From contig JAJOHG010000001.1 of the NCBI GenBank assembly GCA_021029095.1, positions 2,480,001-2,544,000 on the forward strand: a stretch of DNA of 64,000 bases. The letters are read 5' to 3'. The notes below the pieces were generated by a model. That model was not told the origin of the DNA, did not search any database, and saw only the letters and a list, made by a program, of their open reading frames with translations. This document shows positions 35,039-45,186 of the stretch, in pieces; position 1 is the stretch's first letter; every line of letters begins with the position of its first letter. A program made the translations under genes and the position numbers. Origin of the DNA: Phellopilus nigrolimitatus. Its lineage: Eukaryota; Basidiomycota; Agaricomycetes; Hymenochaetales; Hymenochaetaceae.

Positions 35039-37003
35039 ACGCGGTCCCAGTTCTCCGCCCACGAACACCACTGCCAACGTGCGCCTTCCGCGCCGCTCGG
35101 GCCGTGTAGGTGGTGATGGTGTTCCGCACTGCGCGCCATGCTACGCGCGAAGGATTTGCGGAGCGCGTCGAGCGCGGGTGCGTGCGGGAAACCGCGCAGG
35201 AGGCGCGCAAGCTGCTCTGCGAGCTCGTCCGTGCTGTGGAACACGAGCCCGTTCTGGCCGTCCTTGACGAGCTCGGGCAGGCTGCAAAAGGGAAAGTTGC
35301 CACGTGAGTTGGGCGAGCGAAAGCAGCGTGTGTGGGGGAACGCACCACTTGAAGTCGAGCGCGCACACGGGCAGCCCGCACCCGAACATGTCGACGACTT
35401 TCATCGGCAGGTCGAGCGCAGACGAGCTCGAGTGCAGACACACACCGAGGTCTGCCGAGCCTGTATCCGTCGTCAGAAAACAAATACCATTCAACCTAGA
35501 GTCAGCTCGTATGGAGACGCACCGAGCAGGATGGGGTAGTCCTCCGCTGCGAGCCACAGGCTACGGCAGCGTACCCAGCGCCAGCCCTCGTCACGCTCGA
35601 GGCGCGCCACCTCGGCCATGTACTGCGCTTTCAGGGGGCCCTTGCCCGTGACGAGCGCCAGCAGCTTCGGGAGCGTCTCCCCCACCTGCGCCTCGCCGGC
35701 GGACACTTCGTTGGCCGCACGCGCACGCCGCTCGTACTGCCCCAGCGCGCTGAGAAGAAGCGCGAAGTCCTCGTCGGGCGTCCACGAGGTGGAGCTCACG
35801 AGGAGCGCGGGGCGCTCCGTCCGGAGGGCCGGGAAGGTCGAAGCGGGTGAAGATACGGAGACAAAGGAGTCGGCGGCCTCTATATCGAGCGCGATCGAAC
35901 CGGGCGAGGCGCCGGGGAGCGCGAGATGCGTAAGGGGCGTAGAGTGCGGGGGGAGGCATAGCGGGAAGAAGGCGGCGAGTGAGCCAGACGAGAGGGAGGG
36001 ACCGAGTTTGTTGAAGAGCTAAGGACAAAAAGAAGTGAGTACGGCGTCTACGGGGATAGCGCGAGTGGTTCGCACGTCGTGAGTTTCGAAAACTTCCGCT
36101 CGCCTGAAATAAGATGGCGGACGGTCGTGTAGAACTGCCTTCACACCCCTAGTATGTTCTGTTAGGACTGAAACGCAACACGGTAATAAATTGACTTTAC
36201 TGTAAATCCCATTCTTTGACAAGATGTTTACGCATAGCCTCGGTAACAAACAAGTGAATATCTGCAGATCGGCCAAAATACTCTTCAAATCTACAAGAAG
36301 TTTATTAAGCGCAAATTTCCCTCCAAGTTTGAACAAACGCACGTCTTAGCGATCCTGACGAGTAAATGCTTATTGCCCAGTCTAAGGGCAAGGATGCTGT
36401 ACCCGAGGTTGTGCCAGTCGATAATGAGCTTACTGCCGCGTAGCCTGCAAACGAGCGACACAAGCGCTAAAGTGGGGATACTCGGAGGGTTCTAGCTTGA
36501 TTTATAGGGCGAAGTGAGCTTACGATCCGGACTATATGTTGCACAGACGGACCTGAACCATAATGTATTCTGGCGGGTGCGGTATGCTCACTAGGAACGC
36601 GTACAGAATCGTGGTGACTTGCACGGCGATCTTGAGAGGCGCTAGGAGGAGAAACGGGAGTGACTTGAAGGTTGTGGGCATCTCGGAGAGATGGACGAGC
36701 TGCACATTCAACCGCTCCAAGGAGGGTATAGGCGTCGAGCCTCAATGTAAAACTGTGAATATCGACATAAAGCACTCAAACTCTCCATCGCGTACCTGCG
36801 TATCCCACAAGATATGTCCGAAAGTGTGCGTTTGCGAAGCTCTCGGCGTGGTACATCATGCGCGGGCTGCGGCCGATGTCGCCGAGGACGAGAATGGCCA
36901 CTGAGCGCAGGAATGCCTTTTCCCTTTTCATGAATGCATTGCGCACGAAATAGACGAGGAAGAGAGCGACAAGTACACGAACAGCAAAATCGTAGATGTC
37001 CAT
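34981..37003 (-). CDS. ALG1: Chitobiosyldiphosphodolichol beta-1,4-mannosyltransferase Alg1
   Basis: Adds the first mannose to dolichol-PP-GlcNAc2 on the cytosolic face of the ER. The start at 37003 gives [20 protein letters not shown], a signal-anchor helix. It is followed by [20 protein letters not shown], the family signature, with an in-frame ATG at 37111 as an alternative start. Later come [36 protein letters not shown] and [20 protein letters not shown]. The GT-B C-terminal donor site has [20 protein letters not shown] and [19 protein letters not shown]. It ends QAALVH. About six introns keep frame. Its final 58 codons and flank are partly duplicated at 30901-31047. Confidence 0.95.
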
Positions 37004-37216
37004 GAGAGCAAGGCAGAAGAATATGTCCAACGCGTCTCGGGACGGTGCATGTAGATGACGTGTCTGGGACTTCAGATCGACGACGCGTCGTCGCGTCCTG
37101 TGGCTTTCCAACTTCTACTATCAACTTTGTCTATGCTCTTCACTTTACTATTTCCAAGTCTGTATAAATATGTACTGGTGCAAACGAAGGCACCCTCCGA
37201 TATTTCAATACGCAAC

Positions 37217-39337
37217 TCATCGTTCACTCAAAATGATGCGCACGGCGTCCTGCACACACTCAGCATCGAACACCGGGTCCTCGCCGCATGCCTTGGCTGA
37301 TTCGATTTCTACGCAGCGGACGCCCATAGCCTGTCCCAACAGAAAATCGTTGATATCGCCAGTAAATCGTGAGACCGGAGGCTTTGCTTACTGTAATTCG
37401 TCCGACGTCGAGTGGTACCAACCCGCCCTTGAGGTGCACCAAATGCGTGATGTACGCCGAGATGGGGAAGGTCGTGTACGCGCTTTGCGACTCGTAATGC
37501 GCGTTCAGCGTACGCGTGATTGCACTGTCGGCGCGGTGACCTGATCTTCAGCTTCCACAGGGCGGGTCTAGATGCGAGCGTACCTGACATAGTCGACAGC
37601 CGTGTAACCACCTGTTTCGCGATCATTTCTGGAGTTGACTGTTTCGTTTTGTGATGACAGTTCAGTGACCGCTGCTTACTAGGTATGATTGCACGCACGC
37701 AAGAGTATCTTTGCTTTCAGAGTCCGAGACCTTGCGATGGCCGATGCGACGCCTTTCAGAGCTAGGCATGGAATGATGCTTCCAGGAGTTTCAGTGAGCG
37801 GGTGAATAGTCATGGCATGGATGGCTTACCTTGTCCAAAGTGACCCGCATGAATAGACCAAGATGTCCTTACATGCGCATTGCGCGAGGAAGTCCTGGTT
37901 GGGTGATGGATGTATCTCATGCCCGTATGTGTTGATGTAAAATACCCCTTCAGCCAACGACATGTGTCAGTTTGTTTATTTCTCATCAAGGACAGCACTC
38001 ACGGCTTATCTTGGAGTCCAGCGGCTCCTCCCTCCCGTTCTCGGCTTTCGAAAACACGAGGTTAGGTGTTCGGCTTCTTTCCGTCATCGGGACAGCTCGT
38101 GGACCAACGTCCGCGTCGAACTCATCAACTGGCGAGGTTGGGCCGGGGGTTAACGAAAAGGAGGTCTCCGAATTCACGGGATGAGAGATGTTGCATTGCC
38201 CGACGATATTTCTGCCGCTTTCCTGTTGAACTCGAACTCATTAAATGTTGGGTCCAAACTCCAATAAAGCAGACGCACCAGTTCCGCCGCGATTGTCACA
38301 GTATGATTAGTAACCACGACCGGTATTATATTTGCCTATCCAAAAAACGACCGAGCAATCAAAAAAGGACGAATCAAGAAGAAATATGGCTTGCTACCTG
38401 GCTGTTAGTTATGGAAGAGAAAAGGAAGATTGCACTTGGTAAAGATCGGAAGAAAATACGGGCGACTGCGAGGAAATAGTTGCCTACGCTGGTACGTGTA
38501 AGGATAGACAGATAAGCGAAAAGTGGATTTAGATATGCGCAGAGGGATATTACCTGCCGTTTCTGAACGAGAAGTTCTTCTGTGCTCTTCGGAGGACCTC
38601 GCTCTCAAAGTAGACGAGAAACCCTGGGTTCATATAAAGTTATTTGTTGGCTTGTCTTTATGAGACAATAAACAAAAAACAAAAAACCTCTGATGACCTC
38701 CTTCCTATCAGGAGGTATCCCACCCCAAAGCGGACTTCGTCCCTCCACGATGTCACGCCACTCGTCCCGCACTTCGCGCTCAGAGGAGTCCGCACTCAGG
38801 CGGTACGCAAGGAGGGACCGGATGCGGTCGAGGGGCGATCCCGGTGGAGAAAAGGGGATGAGGCGGAGGAGACGCGATCTAATGTCACCTGGGCGACTCT
38901 TTCAGAGTTACTGCGGATGCATGAACATCTAAGAAAAATGCACCAATGGAGGGGCCGCCGAGCACGCGGATAATCTCGCTCGATGAGCCGCCGTCGTCAG
39001 AGACGGGGAGCACATAGCATGCATCGCCGAACGCAGAGCATATAGAGTTACAGCCGGTGCCGCCAGATATCACAAGGAAAGAGGGTTCGGTATTGGGAGT
39101 GTCGCTTGGACTGCGCGTTCCTGGAGAGTCGCGCTCGGTCTCAGATAGGGAGGTGGAGGGAGGAAGGAAGGGAGGACGTGATTCAAGATTCGGCGTGTCC
39201 GCTTGGTATACGGGGAGGTCGAAGACAGAAGAACCTGGACTGTCAGCACTTTGTCGTGTTCTGTGGTTTGACCGCACGGTCTGATTTGGATCGCCTAAGA
39301 ACGCCGATACGCCGTGGTCAGACCTTGACAGGGCCAT
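37217..39337 (-). CDS. CofD/YvcK-like (UPF0052) nucleotide-sugar-type transferase family protein
   Basis: Belongs to the UPF0052/CofD fold, known in bacteria as YvcK and in archaea as the F420 enzyme CofD. A Ser/Pro-rich N-terminal extension leads to FLVISGGTGCNSICSAF and LPVSDDGGSSSEIIRVLGGP, the core glycine and aspartate motifs. Later exons give VGNYFLAVARIFFRSLPSAI, NIIPVVVTNHTVTIAAEL, NIVGQCNISHPVNS and a C terminus ending GEDPVFDAECVQDAVRIIL. The stop is at 37217. About nine introns are needed and all joins examined are clean. Fungi lack F420, so the reaction here is unknown; a role in carbon metabolism or cell-wall precursor balance would be by analogy with YvcK only. Confidence 0.85.
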
Positions 39338-40195
39338 GCAGGTCAGACGTGGAGTTAATGCAAAGCAATGTGAGTCAGATCAAAGAACGAGTTGATGATC
39401 AGACACGTCAATAAAGGACAACAACGCGCCGAGACTTTCCCACACTTTTCACCCTTGCGCTAAAAGTCTATTGAAAACTATGCGGGCTGGAGCCGGCGCA
39501 GGAGCAGATCTTCCGAGAGATTCATGAAACAAAAAGAGCAATATCCCATATGACACAAAATTGCGCGCTGGAGTGCTCTTATGTGAAAAGCTTGGTGAAA
39601 GTGACAGGAACTCGTAAAACAGCAGATAGCGGCGTGTCGAACATAAAAATCGAGCAGCATAAGTGACCCGGAGGTTTTATCTTTGCTGGCTGATCCATCC
39701 TGACACTTCATCCTGACGCTTCATCCTGACGCTTCAACATGAGGCGGGACCGGTCTCGCATTCAGTCACTGCTCGGACGACCAGCTTTACTGCTTCTCCT
39801 CGTCATAGTGCGCACTTTAGATCGCGCTTGAAAAGACCAGTCTGCTGTAATGAAAACGTAAGAAAATTATATCGGACTGTGTCAAGAATCGGTTCTCTTT
39901 CTTTTTGTTTTATCACACCCCATGTCAAGTTTTCTATCAGACTTTCATTTGAACCCCTTTTTCGATGCTTTTTAGTGGAAATTTACTACTCATTCCACTG
40001 GAGTTTGTGCTGAACTTAGCACTTATTTTTCTTGTGCTTCATCTGTCTGTTTCCTAACGCAGTTGTAGCCCTACGTGCAAGCACATCTATCAATGATTTG
40101 TCTAGCAAGTAGGGAAGTACAGTATGCAGTGGCAGTGGACAAGTGTGGTGGCGGTAATGGAAATATGATACAGTGCGTCATGACATCGGTCAAGG
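39338..40195. other. Intergenic region with a 13 bp tandem repeat
   Basis: It lies between the start of the CofD-like gene and the 3' end of NFU1. It holds the CofD-like promoter and T-rich sequence from 39890 to 40050. No coding similarity was found. The only structure is the three-copy repeat at 39697-39735. Confidence 0.4.
39697..39735. repeat. Tandem repeat, three copies of a 13 bp unit
   Basis: The unit ATCCTGACGCTTC occurs three times without gaps; the first copy has A instead of G at position 9. It is a short minisatellite, probably without function. Confidence 0.9.
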
Positions 40196-41193
40196 TTATA
40201 GAGACATGTATTGTGCCATACTGCAAAAAAGGGGTCAGGCTTAGTCGGGCAAATTGGTAATTCAAAGCAAACGTACGGCGATTCCTCCTTCTTTTCTGGG
40301 TGTAAGCGCTGCTCAAGCTTTTCAAATTCACTGAGCGCAATCTCTTCCTCTTGATCAAGAACTTGCTCCACGCCCTTGACCTCCGGAATATAGTGCATCA
40401 TCATCCGCTCAATACCCGTTTTCAATGTGACAGCGCTCGACGAGCAACCGCGACAGCTGCCCTTAAGCTTGAGATGTACGATACCGCCGTCGGTGAAGTT
40501 ACGGTATTCGATGTCGCCACCGTCTTCCATGATCGCTGGGCGCACACGCGTCTGAAGAAGTTCCTTAATCATCGCGACTGTATCCGAGTCCGTATCGAGG
40601 ATGCGAGTGTCCTGCGGACCAGCAGCCTCTCGCTCCTCATCACTACGGAAGAGTGGCTGCCCAGACGAGAAGTGCTCCATGAGGATGGAATATACCTCAG
40701 GCTTGATGACGGACCATGGTACGTCCGGGTCCTTCGAAACCGTGACAAAGTCCGGGCCATAGAAGACGGCTCGGACGTTGTCAACACCCATGAGTCGAAT
40801 GGCAAGCGGTGATGCAAGCGCGGAACGTGTGTCGAGGAACTCAGCGGAGCCGTCTGCCATGACGTCAACGCCGGGGATAAATTTGAGCGAGTCGTCGTTC
40901 GGTGTCGATTCTGTCTGGATGAACATCGAGCGAGCTATATTTTTCACATTAGTACGCGAAGATAGTTAACTAACATAAGCAAGCTCACTGAGACGAGGAA
41001 CACTTTTCTGTACGGACGATATTGTTAAGCGCGAGGAGGAGGCGGAGCTAATCGACGGCCCCCAGCCATTGACGAGCGTCGAGGCATGCCGGGCCGACAA
41101 GAGCTGTTTCGCTGATGCAGCGGTAAGCGGGCGCTTTGCGCAACTCGATACACACGACGTTCTGAAAGATGACGAGGCTGCTCTGAAAGTCAT
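40196..41193 (-). CDS. NFU1: Mitochondrial Fe-S cluster carrier Nfu1
   Basis: Late-acting [4Fe-4S] carrier that serves lipoate synthase and respiratory complexes in mitochondria. The start at 41193 gives MTFRAASSSFRTSCVSSCAK, an Arg/Ser-rich presequence; an in-frame ATG at 41268 is the alternative. Exon 2 has the Nfu N-terminal domain (FIQTESTPNDDSLKFIPG, RSALASPLAIRLMGVDNVRA, FVTVSKDPDVPW). Then comes the NifU-like C-terminal domain (MEDGGDIEYRNF, GSCRGCSSSAVTLKTGIERM) with the CxxC cluster site. Splicing a last intron near 40210-40280 gives a short end PMAQYMSL with its stop at 40196. Without it the frame runs on into improbable sequence. Confidence 0.93.
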
Positions 41194-42887
41194 GATGGGC
41201 GTCGGAGAGAGAGTTAGGTCGTTGCCGCCGATGACGAACTCCCCCGTAGCGTTAAGGACATTAGTCATGCACGTACATGTAATCACGTGAAAAGCCAATC
41301 ACAGCGCGTGCGTCAAGGATCATCCTCGCTTGCTGATTGGCCGAAAATAAAATAAATAAATACATTCTTGCTGAGCGAAATGCATGTACAGTTCAGTCAG
41401 CGCGTACACAAGTACGTGAACTCGCGAATTATTCGCGAATCATTGCATATGTACATATCAGCACTAGTCAGCAGATGCAAGACAAGATTCTATGGACAAA
41501 GTCGGACCTACAGTACAAGCACCTGGGATGGCAAATGCTATCTAAATTTAAAAAGAGACCCGCGGAGAGGACCAGCCGTAAGAAAATTGGCTAAGCGATA
41601 GATGCATGAAGAAACTCCGGAGAGCGCAACGATGATGGCAAAAGGATCCACCCATTGTTTTCGTCTGCGTGCTCGAGCAACCGGAGACGGCAGAGCGGAC
41701 ATAGAGTTTGACCGGCCTATGATCTGTGCAGCAGAGTAGCGATCTGGAGAGCGTGAATGCGGAGGTAAAGAGATCATCGGGTTTTGGCCACCTGACTACG
41801 GATACCATCAGCCCGATAGCTTGGAGGGGACAAACCCAACGACGACGGACACAATGACGAAAGGTCGTAGGTATCGGTCAACCTTATGTTTCCCGATGCT
41901 TTTGGGTTCCCGGAAAGAACGAAGGCGAACGCGATGACAACGAGCGGGGATGGGTGGAGGGTCATGGAAGCGGACTACGTCCGAGTTTAATCGTTCAGAT
42001 TGGAGATGAGGTTCTGGTACGTCATCTTTATCCAGAATTTCTTTTGGCAACCTCAACGCGAGGACAGGCGGTGGGCGTCTGGAATAAGTGGAGAGAGGCA
42101 CTTTTCTGAGTCTCTCAAATGTCTGTCGGGGCGAGGCTGGCCGATATATTCGGAGGGAGGCACCACCCCTCTGCGCGTCTTGTCCGACTACTTGTTTTTC
42201 GTCAACATCAAGTACGCCGAGCAAGCAATCTCGATGGGAATGAAGGCACAGGCACGCCTTCACACACATCACGCATCTGCCAGTCCGCTTCTTAAAAATA
42301 TGACAGCGAGAAGACGAGGCGCGAAGCTGTATGCGCCTGACATTTTAGATGGACCTTTCAGATGGAGGCGCATCCCCGTTTGTTTTCAACGGTTCATCGT
42401 TTTGCACGGATAACACAGGCGTAAGTTGAAAGTATAGGAGATTATAAGATGTTTGGGTACATATTTTGTATTTCTCCTCTTTTTTGTTAATTGTGTTGGT
42501 GCTCCTTCGTCTTCGTCCTACCGCTCGGTTTCAATGTTTCCCTTTTCGATTTATCTTTTGAGGTTGCGAACTCGACTCGCAAATCCAGAACACGCTCGAG
42601 CTCACACGATGTTTACAGCAAGGACTTTCTGCGCCTAGGTTTAAGTTTCATCCTGTTTCGTTGATACAAATGAAACATAGACACGGAGTATGGCGATGAA
42701 GCTGTTGGCGGACGAATGAGAGGAAGAGCATACGACGGTCGCATACACGATCGACAGCTCTTCCCACGACGAGAAAACGCATACATAGAGCGCCAACTCG
42801 ACTCATGTTCGTCTATATTGTTGAGCGCCCTTCACTAATTTTTCTCCATCCTTGACTTCCTATCCATTGTCGAAAGAGAACTGCACG
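41194..42887. other. Region without a confident gene between NFU1 and HEM3
   Basis: About 1.7 kb. Overlapping ORFs exist on both strands (for example 42000-42413 plus, 41808-42272 minus), but neither shows a recognisable domain, and splice-compatible extensions were not convincing. It includes the NFU1 promoter side and the HEM3 promoter, with a TATTGTTGAGC-type region near 42818. A non-coding transcript or an unrecognised short gene cannot be excluded. Confidence 0.35.
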
Positions 42888-44150
42888 ATGTCGAGCGAAC
42901 CCGCATCGCGCACTGTAACCTTCACTCTCGCCTCGCGTGCCTCACAGCTCGCGCAGATCCAGACGCACATCGTGCGCGATACGCTCGTCACCTCGTTTCC
43001 CACCACCACCTCGCAGAAATATGTGTTCGCAACATCTTTCATGCGCACTGCGGGCGACAAAAACCAGGTCCAGGCGCTCTATGTGCTCGGCGGCGGTGCC
43101 GACGGGAAGGCGCTTTGGACGGAAGAGCTGGAGGCAGCACTTTTGCGCGCGCCAGATGAGTCGGTTGTGCTTTCGGGCGTGGCAGCCAAGGGCGCTGACG
43201 ATGACGATGCGCCTGCGGCCCGCGTGGACATGCTCGTGCACAGTCTGAAAGACGTACCGACTACATTACCCGCAGGATGTACGATCGGCGCGATACTCAA
43301 ACGCGAGGACCCAGTTGATTGTCTCGTTGTGAAGCAGGGCTTGACGTACAAGAGCTTGGATGACTTGCCGAAGGGCAGCGTAGTAGGGACGAGCAGCGTT
43401 CGGAGGGTTGCACAGCTAAAGAGGAAGTATCCCGGGCTGCAGTTTGCTGATGTGGTGCGTCCTCTCATTCCTTTGGCACACTAAACATTCTACTAAATTC
43501 TACATATGTGCGATAAAGCGAGGAAATTTGTATGATCTCTTCACTTTTCTATTATATAGTCTCTTAACTCGGTTTGCTTGTCCCCAAGGAACACTCGAAT
43601 GGCCAAGCTAGATTCGCCCGAGGGGCCTTACGTTGCTATAATCCTCGCGAAAGCCGGGCTCGTACGTCTCGGGATGGGTGCACGCATCACTGCGGACGTT
43701 GGCGTACCTGTACTATATCACGCAGTCGGGCAAGGCGCTCTGGCTGTAGAGGTGCGTGAGGGCGATGCCGCAGTCGGAGCACTGTGCAAGGTGCTGAACC
43801 ACCAGCCGACGGAATGGAAGTGCCGCGCGGAGCGTGCGATGCTGCGTGTGCTTGAGGGAGGATGCAGCGTGCCGGTCGGTGTACATTCCGAGCTCGCATT
43901 CGTCGGCGGAGATGAGAAGGCAAAGCTTACAATCACGGGCACTGTGACAGCGCTGGACGGCACTCGCCATGTCGAATACACGCTAGAGGCGGATGTGGGC
44001 TCAGCTGAGGATGCAGAAAGCGCTGGCGAGAGGCTGGCAAGAACGTTGATGGAGAATGGTGCCAAGGAGATTTTGGTCGAAATCACTGCAGACAAAGCGG
44101 CACGCAGAGCTGCCGAGGCTTCGGAGAACCCAAAGACGAAGACGACTTGA
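42888..44150 (+). CDS. HEM3: Porphobilinogen deaminase (hydroxymethylbilane synthase) Hem3
   Basis: Third enzyme of heme synthesis; it polymerises four porphobilinogens in the cytosol. The start MSSEPASRTVTFTLASRASQ is followed by LARLA-like SQLAQIQTHI, WTEELEAALL, MLVHSLKDVPTTLPAG, GSVVGTSSVRR-VAQLKRKYPGL and ADV-RGNLNTRMAKLD. The dipyrromethane cofactor Cys lies in EGGCSVPVGV. To restore RGNLNTR, an 11 nt microexon (43519-43529) must be included between two introns. Domain order and length (about 370 residues) fit the family. It ends at 44150. It has a GC-rich third position like its neighbours. Confidence 0.95.
43519..43529 (+). other. 11 nt microexon of HEM3
   Basis: CGAGGAAATTT lies between an AAAG acceptor and a GTATGA donor. 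Joining the exon ending GATGTG (43454) to it and then to the exon starting at 43589 gives ADV-RGN-LNTR, the conserved substrate-binding segment. Flanking introns are 43455-43518 and 43530-43588. Confidence 0.9.
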
Positions 44151-44693
44151 AGCAGCCATTCGTTACAAAAACAAATCTGTATTAAAATTTATTCGTTACA
44201 AATCTACAACACAGAATACGAGCATAGTTGAATGGATGTGCCCCGATGTATCAGTCGACAATGGCCTGACGAACGACGCGCACCGACATTAGAGGTTACC
44301 AGGGAGATATTCTGCATCCCCACGAGCGCCTGCAATAACCCTTCTGTAAGGCCGGGTAAGCAAGTGACTCTATAGCGGAGATGAATGACATTGAGGGAAA
44401 AGACATGTGGAAAACGAAAATTTTATAGGCGCGTTGTTTGATGTTATTTGTGAGTCTTCTGCATTTGGGGCGTGTGTGGCTCCTTTCTCTAGACAAAGTA
44501 TGCCGTGAGTGCACTAAAAGCTTACTTACCACCAGAGAGATGACTCTCTCCGTACATTTCAGACCACCTCGTCACTATCGGTTCTCCCGAGTTGGCACTC
44601 CACAATCAAATACTTCCCTTCATGCATTAAATAATTGTGTCCTCCAGCTGCCAGCATTGCTTTGTCGGAAAAATCCGGAGTGAATTGCAATGG

Positions 44694-45028
44694 ATTATAA
44701 TTCATCATAATGCCTTAATTTAGTTGCTTAATTACAATTATAGCGAAGTTTTGTAACTACATAGCGAATCTTTATAATGTAATTACAATTTGAATTACAA
44801 TTTGAATTACAACAGGCATTACAATCAAATTATCGACTACGTGCTATAACAGCAAAATAATGATTCCTACAATCCTCCTTCCGCCTTGAAATCCTTACTT
44901 AACTGTTGGGATATTTACATAATCTGACTTTTTGTACAATTTTTACTCGTGATTCGAACCCAAGACTTAGTACCTAAGAATACATATTACATAATTTACA
45001 CATTAAAACCACTCTGCTAGAGAGCCTT
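44694..45028 (-). mobile_element. tRNA-derived SINE-like element
   Basis: On the minus strand from about 45026 there is a tRNA-like head GGCTCTCTAGCAGAGTGG. It contains a perfect Pol III A box (TAGCAGAGTGG, 45009-45019), followed by a near-perfect B box GGTTCGAATCA (44951-44961). Spacing fits a type II (Leu/Ser-like) tRNA with a long variable region. Downstream is a roughly 250 nt unrelated body and an AT-rich tail with repeated TAATTACAATT blocks. The head cannot fold as a functional tRNA over its full length, so a SINE is the best reading. A diverged copy of the body and tail is at 47470-47725. Exact ends and target duplications are not determined. Confidence 0.6.
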
Positions 45029-45186
45029 TATACATGGTTCTCATTCCATATATATGAGCCATCACGAAGAAAAGAGGACCGACACTAACTTGTGGACCAG
45101 GTCAAGCGGGTCCCGGGTCTCTGGGTGGGTATGGAGGGTAGCCTGTGGGGTACTTTACATTTTGTTTTAGTTTAGTTACATTTAGT

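Noticed and set aside
36019..36342. Separate 107-codon minus-strand gene
   Set aside because: It is an ALG1 exon ([19 protein letters not shown] in the right frame) with adjacent intron read through.
44941..45028. A functional tRNA gene on the minus strand
   Set aside because: A and B boxes are present, but the acceptor stem and anticodon arm do not pair in the AT-rich interior, so a tRNA-derived SINE fits better.
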